64,000 nt of DNA from Pseudomonas sp. B21_DOA (GCA_030544685.1 CP086683.1:2294001-2358000), one strand, 5' to 3'; counted from the stretch's first letter, positions 7,794-17,365 are shown. Numbers and translations: made by a program. The notes: generated by a model from the letters alone, not told the origin.

Positions 7794-8852
7794 ATGGACG
7801 ACAACAAGAAGAAAGCCTTGGCTGCGGCCCTGGGTCAGATCGAACGTCAATTCGGCAAGGGTGCCGTAATGCGTATGGGCGATCAAGACCGTCAGGCGAT
7901 CCCATCCATCTCTACTGGCTCTCTGGGTCTGGACATTGCACTCGGCATCGGCGGCCTGCCAAAAGGTCGTATCGTTGAAATCTACGGTCCTGAATCCTCC
8001 GGTAAAACCACACTGACACTGTCGGTCATCGCCCAGGCGCAGAAAGCTGGCGCGACCTGCGCATTCGTCGACGCCGAACACGCTCTCGATCCAGAGTACG
8101 CCGGCAAGCTGGGCGTCAACGTTGATGACCTGCTGGTTTCCCAGCCGGACACCGGCGAACAGGCCCTGGAAATCACCGACATGCTGGTGCGCTCCAACGC
8201 TGTTGACGTGATCATCGTCGACTCCGTGGCCGCATTGGTACCGAAGGCTGAAATCGAAGGTGAAATGGGCGACATGCACGTCGGCCTGCAAGCACGTCTG
8301 ATGTCTCAGGCGCTGCGTAAAATTACCGGTAACATCAAGAACGCCAACTGCCTGGTCATCTTCATCAACCAGATCCGAATGAAAATCGGCGTGATGTTCG
8401 GCAGCCCGGAAACCACCACCGGTGGTAACGCGCTGAAGTTCTACGCCTCGGTTCGTCTCGACATCCGCCGTACTGGCGCGGTGAAGGAAGGCGACGAAGT
8501 GGTCGGCAGCGAAACCCGCGTCAAGGTTGTGAAGAACAAGGTGGCTTCGCCGTTCCGTCAGGCCGAGTTCCAGATTCTTTACGGCAAAGGCATCTACCTC
8601 AACGGCGAGATGATCGACCTGGGTGTGTTGCACGGTTTCGTCGAGAAGTCCGGCGCATGGTATGCCTACGAAGGCACCAAGATCGGTCAGGGCAAGGCCA
8701 ACTCGGCCAAGTTCCTGGCAGACAACCCGGAAATCGCCGCGAAGCTCGAGAAGCAACTGCGTGACAAGCTGCTGGCCCCAGTGGCAGACGTCAAGGCTTT
8801 GGCCTCCCGGGACAAGCTCGATAACATGGCCGAGGCCGATGTCGACGTTTGA
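7794..8852 (+). CDS. recA: Recombinase RecA
   Basis: A 352-aa RecA, the normal length for Pseudomonas. It promotes homologous pairing and strand exchange and stimulates LexA autocleavage. Visible are Walker A GPESSGKT (residues 65-72), the segment [12 protein letters not shown] containing Walker B, the L2-loop text [23 protein letters not shown], and the acidic C-terminus (MAEADVDV). A longer frame reaches back to 7563, but ATG 7794 matches the family N-terminus. A LexA box lies upstream and recX follows by 8 bases. Confidence 0.98.
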   Translation: MDDNKKKALAAALGQIERQFGKGAVMRMGDQDRQAIPSISTGSLGLDIALGIGGLPKGRIVEIYGPESSGKTTLTLSVIAQAQKAGATCAFVDAEHALDPEYAGKLGVNVDDLLVSQPDTGEQALEITDMLVRSNAVDVIIVDSVAALVPKAEIEGEMGDMHVGLQARLMSQALRKITGNIKNANCLVIFINQIRMKIGVMFGSPETTTGGNALKFYASVRLDIRRTGAVKEGDEVVGSETRVKVVKNKVASPFRQAEFQILYGKGIYLNGEMIDLGVLHGFVEKSGAWYAYEGTKIGQGKANSAKFLADNPEIAAKLEKQLRDKLLAPVADVKALASRDKLDNMAEADVDV

Positions 8853-8860
8853 GTCGTTGA

Positions 8861-9328
8861 ATGACACTTGTACTCGATACTCTCGTCGCGGTGCGGCGAA
8901 CCGCCATGGACCTGCTCGCACGTCGCGAGCATGGTCGAGTCGAGTTGACGCGTAAGCTGCGTCAGCGCGGCGCCGAGGCGGAGCTGATCGAAACAGCCCT
9001 CGACCGTTTGACGGAAGAGGGTCTGCTTTCCGAAGCCCGTTACCTTGAAAGTTTTGTCTCCTACCGCGCCCGTTCCGGCTATGGCCCATTGCGAATTCGT
9101 GAGGAGCTCAGCCAGCGGGGTTTGCAACGCATCGATATTGAAATTGCCCTGCGCGAAAGCGGTATCAACTGGCAGGCGCAGCTTCAGGATACGTGGCAAC
9201 GCAAGTTCTCCGGGCATTTACCGATTGATGCGAAAGAACGGGCCAGGCAAGGCCGGTTTCTGGCGTATCGGGGGTTTTCGATGGAGATGATCAACCGCTT
9301 GTTCAGCGGTCGAGGGATGGACGATTAG
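8861..9328 (+). CDS. recX: RecA regulatory protein RecX
   Basis: A 155-aa RecX that modulates RecA filament extension. It contains the three-helix repeat texts [29 protein letters not shown], and [10 protein letters not shown] typical of the family. It starts 8 bases after recA and is probably co-transcribed with it at reduced level. A bidirectional terminator follows at 9341-9382. Confidence 0.95.
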   Translation: MTLVLDTLVAVRRTAMDLLARREHGRVELTRKLRQRGAEAELIETALDRLTEEGLLSEARYLESFVSYRARSGYGPLRIREELSQRGLQRIDIEIALRESGINWQAQLQDTWQRKFSGHLPIDAKERARQGRFLAYRGFSMEMINRLFSGRGMDD

Positions 9329-9340
9329 ACCGATTCAACA

Positions 9341-9382
9341 AAAAAGGCCCGCTATTTTTAGAAAATAGCGGGCCTTTTTTTG
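9341..9382. terminator. Bidirectional intrinsic terminator, recX / LOG gene
   Basis: A stem GGCCCGCTATTTT/AAAATAGCGGGCC is flanked by an A-run on the left and a T-run on the right. It serves recA-recX on the plus strand and the convergent LOG-family gene on the minus strand. Confidence 0.9.
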
Positions 9383-9385
9383 CCT

Positions 9386-10500
9386 TCAAATTACGTTGAA
9401 AGGCTCGCGTGAGCGTTGTGCAGCGGGCGGTTTTGAGTCGGCCCAGTTTTCCGCCAGGTTGATGAAGTCCACCAATTCCCTCAGCCGACCATGAGTGCGG
9501 CCATTGAAGGCAAACGCCAATCGCGCCAAGTGGCTGAACTGCGCATCGTCGTGTTCTTCACCGCTGTAGGCGTGTTGATGAAACCCGTCGCTCAGGCACA
9601 GATCAGCAAATTCCTCCTGCATCTGCGCCAGTGCCTGGTCGTTGAGCTTGTGGTTCATGCGAATCACAAACTGCCGCTTGAGCCAGCGACTGGAGTGGAA
9701 GTTGCTATAGAACTGATTGATCTCGTCCACCGCTTCTTCAACGCTGTAAACCAGTCGCATCAGCTTCATATCGGTCGGCAGGATATAGCGATTTTCTTCC
9801 AGCTGATCGCGGATGAAGTCCAGCGCACCTTGCCAGAAGGTGCCGCCCGGAACATCCAGCAACACCACCGGCACCAACGGGCTTTTGCCAGTCTGAATCA
9901 GCGTCAGCACTTCCAGCGCTTCATCAAGGGTGCCAAAACCGCCCGGGCACAGCACCAGCGCATCAGCCTCTTTGACGAAGAACAGTTTGCGGGTGAAGAA
10001 AAAGTGGAACGGCAACAGCTTGTCAGTGCCATCCACGGTCGGGTTGGCGTGCTGTTCGAAGGGCAGGGTGATATTGAAGCCCAGGCTGTGGTCACGTCCG
10101 GCCCCTTCGTGGGCGGCGGCCATGATGCCGCCGCCAGCGCCAGTGATGACCATCATGTCTGCCTGCGTCAGCGCTGCGCCGAGTTCGCGGGCCATTGCAT
10201 ACAGAGGATGTTCCACTGGCGTACGTGCCGAGCCGAACACGGTGACCTTGCGCCGGCCCTTGAATTGTTCGAGCACACGGAACGCCTGCTCCAGTTCACG
10301 CAGGGCTTGCAGAGTGATCTTGGCGTTCCAGCGGTTATGGTCTTCCTGAGCCATGCGCAGCACGGTGAGGATCATGTCGCGGTAGATAGGGATGTTCGGG
10401 CTGTTGGGGAAACATGGTTGAGTTGTGCTTCGACCTCGCGGATGAGGTCGCCGCTTTCCTCAAAATGACGGCTCAAGAGGTCATTCGGTTGATAAGGCAT
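9386..10500 (-). CDS. LOG-family nucleotide 5'-monophosphate nucleosidase-like protein, frameshifted as sequenced
   Basis: Rossmann-fold protein of the TIGR00730/LOG group. It carries the substrate-binding motif ITGAGGGIMAAAHEGAG and CPGGFGTLDEALEVLTL, the PGGxGTxxE signature. The long frame begins at 10375 with MILTVLRMAQEDH, but a start with a strong AAGGAG site lies at 10500, giving MPYQPNDLLSRHF and a regular N-terminus. The two parts are joined by adding one base at the G run 10406-10409. Repaired length is about 371 aa. The enzyme may release the base from NMPs; substrate is not determined. Confidence 0.85.
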
Positions 10501-10839
10501 TCAACGTCTCCTTCTGTACAGGGCGGCTAGCCCTGACAACCAGCGTCCGGGCCGCACTGCAAAAACACACAGGGCCGGCAGTTCCATTTCTGCCGTTAAC
10601 GAATGATCGGGAATACTCTCAATCTAGACCCTCGCACGCATTCGCGCTGACTTGAACAGTGCGCTGTAACGTTTCGCCTGGCAACCGCTTACTGATTCGC
10701 GCCAAAGCCTCGCCGCTCGTCTGAACGTGTCGCAAAGGGCCATCACTCTGATTTACTCAACTACAGATGTCGCAAGACAACCTTGCGTTAGCGCAAGGCA
10801 GGCAATTCAAGGATTCGTGGTGGCAAGGAGGCGGGATGC
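10501..10839. other. Intergenic region upstream of LOG gene and small RHH gene
   Basis: No credible gene is seen in these 339 bases. There is a short hairpin AGGGC-GGCTA-GCCCT at 10520-10534 just upstream of the minus-strand LOG gene. The region should hold the promoters of that gene and of the small plus-strand gene at 10840, but no clear promoter could be assigned. Confidence 0.5.
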
Positions 10840-11037
10840 ATGGTCAGAGTGGTTTTGGAAATCGATACTCAGCTGTATCGAATGTTGCAGGAGTCGGCCG
10901 AGACGCATCAATTGAGTCTCGAGGAGGAGTGCTGCCGACGATTGGCCGGCGGCGAACGCCGCTCGCGCTATTTGCAGGCGCTGGTGGCGGAACTGCGCGC
11001 CGAGGATGAACAGCGGCGCGCCAAGGCTTCGCGCTGA
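10840..11037 (+). CDS. Small conserved protein with ribbon-helix-helix-like pattern
   Basis: A 65-aa protein with an AAGGAG site 9 bases upstream of ATG 10840. The pattern RVVLEIDTQLYRMLQESAE followed by SLEEECCRRLAGG resembles an RHH (FitA/Arc-like) DNA-binding fold: one beta strand, then two helices. The C-terminus is charged and helical. No toxin gene is next to it, so it is not a recognisable toxin-antitoxin pair. By position it matches the PA3612 neighbourhood of P. aeruginosa. The RHH reading is an inference. Confidence 0.65.
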   Translation: MVRVVLEIDTQLYRMLQESAETHQLSLEEECCRRLAGGERRSRYLQALVAELRAEDEQRRAKASR

Positions 11038-11463
11038 TTACTTCTTCTTCGCTGGCGCGGCTTTCGGGCAATCGGATTCCTGATAGCTGGCCGAACCGAT
11101 GGCTTTGTTGGTTTTCACTTCGGTGAAGTCGTAACGCATGATCGCGCCCTTGGCCATCAGCTTGCGGTACGACGGGTTGTTGCAGACCGACGCGCCCAAT
11201 TGGAAATACACAGCCTTGGGATCGGCGCGCATCTTGTCGGCGTGGCTCTTTTGCACGCTCAGATGGTTGATCAGTTGCGTGCCTTCGACGGTGTAGCCTT
11301 GATCAAGAATGTCTTCATTGATCGCCCGTGGCGTGCCGACGCTGCTTTGGGCGGCGACGTTGCGCAGCTCTCGGTTCAGATTCTGCTCACTCAGGGACGC
11401 AGCCTGAGCGGTAAAGGACGACGCCAGCAGAATGGCAGCGGTGGGAACGATAAGGCGCAGCAT
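11038..11463 (-). CDS. PA3611-family secreted protein
   Basis: A 141-aa protein with a clear signal peptide (LRLIVPTAAILLASSFTAQA, cleavage near residue 22). The mature part has two Cys (SVCNNPSYRKLM and QESDCPKAA), which may form a disulfide, and a Lys-rich tail (APAKKK). It resembles PA3611, described as a quorum-sensing-regulated virulence factor in P. aeruginosa, and sits in the same genomic neighbourhood. It ends against the preceding plus-strand gene. Start ATG 11463 is followed by the signal peptide; the longer frame to 11904 is not needed. Confidence 0.75.
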   Translation of the reverse strand: MLRLIVPTAAILLASSFTAQAASLSEQNLNRELRNVAAQSSVGTPRAINEDILDQGYTVEGTQLINHLSVQKSHADKMRADPKAVYFQLGASVCNNPSYRKLMAKGAIMRYDFTEVKTNKAIGSASYQESDCPKAAPAKKK

Positions 11464-11652
11464 GAAACTCTCCTGATTCGGTGACTGGTGGTTCGACCCG
11501 TCACGGGGCGGTGCGTTCAGTGGCGGCGAATTATAGGGGAGCCGGTCTGGACGGTACAGGCTTGTGGCCGTCGCTCTGGTAAACTGCCGGCCTTTATTGC
11601 CCTGCCGAGTGTCGTTCGTGTCGAGTTTCCCAGTCTGCCGGTGTTGCCCGTG

Positions 11653-12398
11653 ATGAACCATGCCCCCAACGCCGTGGCCCGCCTGCGCGATCAGCGCGAG
11701 GACGAAGGCATCAAGCCGATTCAGGCGCGTGGCTTTCGCTCCGAGCGTTGCCGCGATTGCCGGGTCATCATCAGTCATTGCCTGTGCGCGTGGCGACCAA
11801 GCGTCGACACCCGTTCTGGCGTGTGCCTGATCATGACCGGCAAGGAAGTCTTCAAGCCAAGCAATACCGGTTGGCTGATTGCCGACGTGGTGCGCGACAA
11901 CCATGCGTTCATCTGGTCACGCACCGAGCCCGACCCGCAAATGCTAGCACTGCTCAACGATCCGCAATGGCAGCCATATCTGGTGTTTCCGGGTGAATAT
12001 GTCGAGCCGTCGCGGGTAACCAACACGGTGAGTGTCGATAGCAGCAAGCGCCCGCTGTTCATTCTGCTCGATGCGACCTGGACTGAAGCGCGGAAGATTT
12101 TCCGCAAGAGTCCGTATTTCGACCGCTTACCGATCCTCAGCCTGCTGCCGGACAAACTCTCGCGTTATCGCCTGCGTCGTTCGACCCGCAGCGAGCACCT
12201 GTGCACCGCCGAAGTCGCAGCGTTGTGCCTGGAACTGGCCGGTGACAGCGATGCTGCTTCGGCGCTGGACGCTTATTTCGATGTGTTCAGCCAGCATTAC
12301 CTCGGTGCCAAGCAGCAACTGGACCTGAACGAATCGACCCCGCTCACGCGGAGCTGTTGCCTTATATACGAAAGCCGCAGCCGGAGTTGGCCCGATAG
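11653..12398 (+). CDS. tapT: tRNA-uridine aminocarboxypropyltransferase (DTW family), frameshifted near the 3' end
   Basis: DTW-domain enzyme that adds the acp group to tRNA uridine (acp3U47). It shows the Cys-rich N-terminus (ERCRDCRVIISHCLC) and the diagnostic LDATWTEARK, with the D-T-W motif. After RRSTRSEHLCTAEV the protein runs in frame until about 12340, where a base is missing near CCCCG (12338-12342). With one added G the end reads STPAHAELLPYIRKPQPELAR and stops at 12398. ATG 11653 is the preferred start. Syntenic with PA3606. Confidence 0.88.
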
Positions 12399-12620
12399 TG
12401 GCCCATACTGTCGCTAGCGCTGGCCATGTTGCTTGACCACCCCGGCTGCGCTGGGCATGCTTGGCGCCGATTAGGGTGCGGCCAAGGTTTGAAACGCCGT
12501 GTTTGTTGCTGATTGGCGTTGAACGTGCCCCTGTGGATGTCGCCGGAATGTGGCATCTTGAGTTGCTTTGGTCTGACCGGAATGCACTGGCGGGCCATCA
12601 AAAACAGGATCATTTGAAAA

Positions 12621-13270
12621 ATGGCCACATACGACATCCTGATTGCCGATGATCACCCCTGTTTCGCAGCGCCCTGCACCAGGCAGTGACGCTGGGCCTT
12701 GGCTCGGACGTGCGGTTGGTGGAGGTGGCGAGCATTGCCGAACTGGAAGCGCGCCTGGCCGAAAAGGCTGACTGGGATCTGGTCCTGCTGGACCTGAACA
12801 TGCCCGGCGCCTACGGTTTTTCCGGCTTGGTGCTGCTGCGCGGGCAGTACCCGCAGATTCCGGTGGTAATGGTCTCGGCCCAGGAAGAAGCCTCGGTGAT
12901 GGTCAAATCCCGCGAGTTCGGCGCCAGTGGCTTCATTCCAAAATCCAGCGATCTGAGCGTGATTCAGGAAGCCGTGCGCAAAGTGCTCGATGGCGATGTG
13001 TTCTGGCCGCCGCAAGCCTTCGAAGCGGTGAGCGTGTCCGATGAGGCGAAAGCCGCCAGTGATGGCCTCGCCAGCCTGACGCCGCAACAGTTCCGCGTGC
13101 TGACCATGGTCTGCGAAGGTCTGCTGAACAAACAGATCGCTTATGAGCTGAGCGTGTCGGAAGCGACCATCAAGGCCCACGTCACGGCGATCTTTCGCAA
13201 ATTGAATGTGCGCACTCGCACACAAGCGGCTTTACTGCTGCAACAACTTGAGTCAATTCCGAGCCAGTGA
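12621..13270 (+). CDS. erdR: LuxR/NarL-type response regulator ErdR, frameshifted near the 5' end
   Basis: Two-component response regulator of about 216 aa; in Pseudomonas ErdR activates acetyl-CoA synthetase and ethanol/acetate-related genes. The start ATG 12621 begins MATYDILIADDHP, but the frame breaks in the C run 12656-12659; one more C gives LFRSALHQAVTLG and joins the long frame. The receiver has Asp58 (VLLDLNMPG) as phosphorylation site and Lys in IPKSSD. The C-terminal helix-turn-helix has LTPQQFRVLTMV and NKQIAYELSVSEATIKAHVTAI. It lies next to dgkA as in P. aeruginosa (PA3604-PA3603). Confidence 0.9.
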
Positions 13271-13344
13271 TGGCTGGCGGTTTCACGCTTTTTTGACTTT
13301 CGTTGATCTAGCTTCCCCACTCCTTTTTGGCTGGTTTCTTTCTT

Positions 13345-13707
13345 ATGTCTCCTTTCAAGGGCCAGACCGGCCTGAAACGCATTCTCAACGCTTCCGGCTA
13401 TTCGCTCGACGGCCTGCGCGCCGCCTTCACCGGCGAAGCGGCGTTCCGTCAATTGGTGCTGCTCAACGTGGTGCTGATTCCGCTGACATTCTTCCTCAAT
13501 GTCAGCCGTGTCGAGCAGGCGGTGTTGATTGCTGTTTGCTTGCTCGCTCTGATTGTCGAGCTGCTCAATTCAGCGGTGGAAGCGGCCATCGACCGCATCT
13601 CGCTGGAACTGCACCCGCTGTCGAAGAACGCCAAGGACATGGGCAGCGCTGCGCAGTTCGTGGCGTTGAGCATGATTGGCCTGGTGTGGGCGGTGATTCT
13701 GCTTTAA
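13345..13707 (+). CDS. dgkA: Diacylglycerol kinase
   Basis: A 120-aa inner-membrane enzyme that phosphorylates diacylglycerol to phosphatidic acid. It has three membrane segments (near LVLLNVVLIPLTFFL, AVLIAVCLLALIVELL and FVALSMIGLVWAVILL) and the signature ELLNSAVEAAIDRIS preceding the catalytic-region LHPLSKNAKDMGSAA. ATG 13345 gives the usual N-terminus MSPFKGQTGLKRI. Its 3' end overlaps the convergent finR stop by three bases, with no terminator in between. Confidence 0.95.
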   Translation: MSPFKGQTGLKRILNASGYSLDGLRAAFTGEAAFRQLVLLNVVLIPLTFFLNVSRVEQAVLIAVCLLALIVELLNSAVEAAIDRISLELHPLSKNAKDMGSAAQFVALSMIGLVWAVILL

Positions 13708-14630
13708 GCAATGGTCGGCAAGACGATCTCGTCGCTGCGCTGCACTCCGGCGGTGAAGGCGCGGCACAGCTCGAGAAACTCGCGCATGGCCGAGGTCTGG
13801 TATTTCTGTTTGTGCCAGATGAAATAGAACTGCCGGGCCAGATCCAGGTCCGGCGTCTCCACCGGCACCAGACTGCCGCGCCGGAAGGCATCGCGCAGCG
13901 CCAGCCGCGAAATGCAGCCAATTCCCAGCCCTGATTCCACTGCGCGTTTGATCGCTTCGGTGTGTTCCAGCTCAAGACGGATGTTCAGCGCGCTGCGATG
14001 GTGACGCATGGCCTGGTCGAAGGTCAGCCGCGTGCCGGAACCCTGTTCACGCAGGATCCACGCCTCGTGGGTCAGTTCTTCCATCGTCGCGCTGCCGCGT
14101 TTGGCCAGCGGATGTTGCGGCGCACAGAACACCACCAGCTCATCCTCGACCCAGCTCTGCACTTCGATGTCGGGGTGGCTGCAATCGCCTTCAATCAGAC
14201 CCAGATCAATTTCGTAATGCGCGACTTGCTGCACGATATTGGCAGTGTTCTGCACGTGCAGCTTGACCTGACTTTCCGGGTGCCGCTGCATGAAGCTGCC
14301 GATCAGCAGGGTGGCCAGATAGTTGCCAATGGTCAGCGTCGCCCCCACTGATAAAGAGCCGAAACCGGATTTGCCATTGAGCAGGTCTTCGATTTCCTTG
14401 GCCTGGTCGAGCAGGGCCACCGCTTGCGGCAACAGTTGTTTGCCGAGGGCGTTGAGGCTCAGGCGTTTGCCGGCGCGGTCGAACAGCTGGCAGCTGGACT
14501 GGCGCTCGAGCTCGGTGATCGAAGTGCTGGCCGCCGATTGCGAGAGGTTGAGCAGACCCGCAGCACGGGATACGCTTTCCTGCTGGGCGACGGCGACGAA
14601 GACTTGCAGTTGACGGAGAGTAAATCGCAT
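13704..14630 (-). CDS. finR: LysR-type regulator FinR
   Basis: A 308-aa LysR regulator, divergent from fprA. In P. putida and P. aeruginosa FinR activates fprA in response to superoxide or oxidative stress. The HTH is in MRFTLRQLQVFVAVAQQ through LNLSQSAASTSITELE (residues 1-45), followed by the substrate domain. ATG 14630 is chosen; the frame extends to 14705, but MRFTLRQLQ is the canonical start. The 132-base gap to fprA would hold the shared control region. Confidence 0.92.
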   Translation of the reverse strand: MRFTLRQLQVFVAVAQQESVSRAAGLLNLSQSAASTSITELERQSSCQLFDRAGKRLSLNALGKQLLPQAVALLDQAKEIEDLLNGKSGFGSLSVGATLTIGNYLATLLIGSFMQRHPESQVKLHVQNTANIVQQVAHYEIDLGLIEGDCSHPDIEVQSWVEDELVVFCAPQHPLAKRGSATMEELTHEAWILREQGSGTRLTFDQAMRHHRSALNIRLELEHTEAIKRAVESGLGIGCISRLALRDAFRRGSLVPVETPDLDLARQFYFIWHKQKYQTSAMREFLELCRAFTAGVQRSDEIVLPTIA

Positions 14631-14762
14631 ATCGATATAACCGATAACCCTTATCTTAATAATCCAGTTAACAGATATTGTCGTCGCTATTAGAATGCGA
14701 TGCAATTGCGCACGTTAAGCCTCATTGAGCCGCGCAGACCAATCTCCAGGAGTCAAACGTAC

Positions 14763-15542
14763 ATGAGCAACATGAACCACGAGCGTGTCCTCAGTGTTCA
14801 TCACTGGAACGACACTCTGTTCAGCTTCAAGTGCACCCGCGATCCGGGCCTGCGCTTCGAGAACGGTCAGTTCGTGATGATCGGCCTGCAACAGCCCAAC
14901 GGCCGCCCGCTTATGCGCGCTTACTCGATCGCCAGCCCGAACTGGGAAGAGCATCTCGAATTCTTCAGCATCAAGGTTCAGGACGGTCCGCTGACCTCCC
15001 AGCTGCAGCATTTGAAGGAAGGCGACGAGATCATCATCTCGAAAAAGCCTACCGGTACGCTGGTTCTCGATGACCTGAACCCGGGCAAGCACCTGTACCT
15101 GCTGAGCACCGGCACCGGTCTGGCGCCGTTCATGAGCGTCATTCAGGACCCGGAAACCTACGAGCGCTTTGAAAAAGTGATCCTGGTCCACGGTGTGCGT
15201 TACGTCAACGAAGTCGCCTACCGCGAATTCATCACCGAGCACCTGCCGCAGAACGAGTTCTTCGGCGAAGCGCTGCGTGACAAGCTGATCTACTACCCGA
15301 CCGTGACCCGCGAGCCGTTCGAAAATCAGGGCCGTCTCACCGACCTGATGCGCAGCGGCAAGCTGTTCAGCGACATCGGTCTGCCACCGATCAACCCGCA
15401 GGACGACCGTGCGATGATCTGCGGCAGCCCAAGCATGCTCGACGAGACCAGCGAAGTGCTCGACAGCTTCGGCCTGAAGATCTCGGCGCGGATGCGCGAG
15501 CCGGGTGATTACCTGATCGAGCGTGCGTTCGTCGAAAAATAA
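14763..15542 (+). CDS. fprA: Ferredoxin-NADP+ reductase
   Basis: A 259-aa FAD-dependent reductase that passes electrons between NADPH and ferredoxin or flavodoxin. It contains the FAD motif RAYSIAS (in MRAYSIASPNWEE) and the NADP-binding LLSTGTGLAPFMSV, followed by the late GSPSMLDE segment and the C-terminal ...IERAFVEK typical of Pseudomonas FprA. ATG 14763 has an upstream CAGGAG site. It is divergent from its regulator finR and followed by a REP pair and a terminator. Confidence 0.95.
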   Translation: MSNMNHERVLSVHHWNDTLFSFKCTRDPGLRFENGQFVMIGLQQPNGRPLMRAYSIASPNWEEHLEFFSIKVQDGPLTSQLQHLKEGDEIIISKKPTGTLVLDDLNPGKHLYLLSTGTGLAPFMSVIQDPETYERFEKVILVHGVRYVNEVAYREFITEHLPQNEFFGEALRDKLIYYPTVTREPFENQGRLTDLMRSGKLFSDIGLPPINPQDDRAMICGSPSMLDETSEVLDSFGLKISARMREPGDYLIERAFVEK

Positions 15543-15553
15543 CCTGCGATAAC

Positions 15554-15643
15554 TGTGGAGCGAGCCTGCTCGCGAATGCGGTCTGTCATCAACGTTGATG
15601 TTGCATGACACGATGCCTTCGCGAGCAGGCTCGCTCCAACAGT
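15554..15643. repeat. REP pair (GAGCctGCTCGCGA family) after fprA
   Basis: Two inverted copies of the REP core GGAGCGAGCCTGCTCGCGAA, one at each end, enclose about 45 bases (a REPIN). The same family recurs at 19549, 23276, 24222, 30338, 41197, 62453 and as a single at 52230. Confidence 0.85.
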
Positions 15644-15662
15644 GGTTTTTCGGTGTGACAGT

Positions 15663-15700
15663 AAAAGCCCGCGTTGCCTGAGAAGGCAGCGCGGGCTTTT
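15663..15700. terminator. Bidirectional terminator between fprA and trmO
   Basis: Long stem AAAAGCCCGCG...CGCGGGCTTTT, with an additional TGCC/GGCA base segment, and A/T runs on both sides. It separates convergent fprA and trmO. Confidence 0.85.
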
Positions 15701-15713
15701 TCGTTTGCGGGTT

Positions 15714-16412
15714 TTATGCCTCGGCCGGGATGACTTCCAGCACGCGGATCTGTTCGGGCGTCGGGTAATGCCAGCGCACGTCCAGATCCCAGAACTGCGC
15801 ACCATATTCACGTTCCGGCGCCGGCGTCTGATACGCCGGGCGCGGATCCTGCGCCAGGCACTGCTCGATCAGCTCAACCAACGGCTCATCGAGCCGCTGA
15901 GCGTGGGCGTGCGCCTGTTTCAAAGCCGAATCCGCCCACTGCACGTCGATCAGCTGCGGCGCGGCGCTGGCGATGTCATTGATCGCCCCAGGGATGATGT
16001 CGGCATACGGCACATAGGGTTTGATATCCAGCACTGGCGTGCCGTCGAGCAGATCGATGCCGGAAATAAACAGGCGATTGCCTTCGATTTTGTCCAGCTT
16101 CACCACCGATTGGCCGATGCCGTTTGGCCGGTGCGTGGCGCGGGTGGCGAATACGCCCATCGACTTGTTACCACCCAGGCGAGGCGGGCGCACCTTCAGG
16201 CGTGGCTTGTCTTCGAGGGCCTGATGGAACAGAAACAACAGCCAAACATGACTGACCTGCTCCAGCCCCTGCACGGCGTCACCCTGGTCGAACGGCGCGA
16301 CCAGTTCCAGCACGCCACGGGCGGCCGGTGCCAGTTGCGGCTGGCGGGGGATGGCGAACTTCTCCTTGAAGCAGGAGCGCACGAAGCCGATGGGGGAGAC
16401 GCTGTAAGTCAT
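15714..16412 (-). CDS. trmO: tRNA (t6A37) N6-methyltransferase TrmO (TsaA domain)
   Basis: A 232-aa enzyme that uses SAM to methylate the N6 of t6A37 in threonine tRNA. It shows the family N-terminus (SVSPIGFVRS...KFAIPRQPQL) and the core FATRATHRPNGIGQSVVKL with LDGTPVLDIKPYVPYAD. Full length and with no break. It is convergent with fprA across a terminator and a REP pair. Promoter not assigned. Confidence 0.92.
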   Translation of the reverse strand: MTYSVSPIGFVRSCFKEKFAIPRQPQLAPAARGVLELVAPFDQGDAVQGLEQVSHVWLLFLFHQALEDKPRLKVRPPRLGGNKSMGVFATRATHRPNGIGQSVVKLDKIEGNRLFISGIDLLDGTPVLDIKPYVPYADIIPGAINDIASAAPQLIDVQWADSALKQAHAHAQRLDEPLVELIEQCLAQDPRPAYQTPAPEREYGAQFWDLDVRWHYPTPEQIRVLEVIPAEA

Positions 16413-16488
16413 GGTCTAGGATCGAAGCGGGTAGGGCGGGCATGATAACCCGGCTCGCTTCAAGTCTGGTGGTGACAGGGCGGACGCC

Positions 16489-16578
16489 ATCGCTGGCAAG
16501 CCAGCTCCCACAGGTTTTTGAGTGAACCTGGATTGTTCAAACACCAAAGAACCCTGTGGGAGCTGGCTTGCCAGCGAT
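16489..16578. repeat. REP pair, GAGCTGGCTTGCCAGCGAT family
   Basis: An inverted pair with the core GGGAGCTGGCTTGCCAGCGA, the second REP family in this window (also at 18867 and 52096). It fills most of the gap between trmO and the rhlG-like gene. Confidence 0.85.
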
Positions 16579-16594
16579 AGTCACACCGCCGATG

Positions 16595-17365
16595 TCAGAG
16601 GCTGAACCCACCATCCAGAGGAATGATATTCCCGGTCATATAAGCCCCCGCCGTACTCGCCAGGCTGATCGCCAGCGCCGCCATCTCTTCCTCGCGCCCC
16701 CAGCGCTTCATCGGAATCAGCGCAGTATCCTCAGCCAACGCCTGTTCATCATTACCAATATGCTGGGTCATCTTGCTCGGGAACCGTCCCGGCGCAATCA
16801 CGTTGACGTTGATGTGCTGGCTCACCAGTTCCCGCGCCAGAATTCGCGACAACTGATGCAGGGCGGCCTTGCTCGGCCCATAGGCATACGCCTGCTCGCC
16901 AAACGAAGAAATCCCCGCCACCGAACCGATATTGATGATCCGAGCCGGATTCGCCGCCGAGCCAGCCTTGCGCAGCAACGGCAGAAACTGCTGGATGCAA
17001 CTGAACACCGAGGTCACGTTGAGCTGCATGACCTTCTCCCAGCCCTTGACCGGATAACTCTCCAGCGGCGCGCCCCACGTGGTGCCCGCATTGTTCACCA
17101 GAATGTCCAGATGAATGATCTGCTCGCCCAGACGCGCGGCCAATTCCCGCACGCCTTCTTCGGTCGCCAGATTTGCCGCCACGCCGTGGCAAGTGCCCAT
17201 GGCGCCAAGTTCTTCGGCGGTTTGATGGCAGGCTTCGACGTCGCGCGAGCACACGTAGACATGGGCGCCGGCCTCGACGAATGCCTTGGCGATCATCTTG
17301 CCGATACCACGAGTACCGCCAGTCACCAGAGCGGTGCGGCCTTGCAGGGAAAAGTAGGGATGCAT
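16595..17365 (-). CDS. rhlG: SDR-family oxidoreductase, RhlG-like
   Basis: A 256-aa short-chain dehydrogenase/reductase. The NAD(P)-binding motif TGGTRGIGKMIA is near residue 16, NNAG (residue ~91) and the catalytic Ser-Tyr-Lys are present as INIGSVAGIS, then AYGPSKAAL. It matches P. aeruginosa RhlG (beta-ketoacyl reductase) along its whole length, e.g. HPYFSLQGRTALVTGG and YMTGNIIPLDGGF. The original RhlG role in rhamnolipid synthesis is debated; this organism's product is unknown. Confidence 0.85.
   Translation of the reverse strand: MHPYFSLQGRTALVTGGTRGIGKMIAKAFVEAGAHVYVCSRDVEACHQTAEELGAMGTCHGVAANLATEEGVRELAARLGEQIIHLDILVNNAGTTWGAPLESYPVKGWEKVMQLNVTSVFSCIQQFLPLLRKAGSAANPARIINIGSVAGISSFGEQAYAYGPSKAALHQLSRILARELVSQHINVNVIAPGRFPSKMTQHIGNDEQALAEDTALIPMKRWGREEEMAALAISLASTAGAYMTGNIIPLDGGFSL

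Noticed and set aside
10840..11463. Toxin-antitoxin pair formed by the small RHH-like gene and the adjacent gene
   Set aside because: The neighbour is on the opposite strand and has a secretion signal, so it is not a toxin partner.
15554..15643. CRISPR-like array suggested by repeated motifs in the gaps
   Set aside because: The units are inverted REP pairs, at isolated sites, with no regular spacers and no cas genes.
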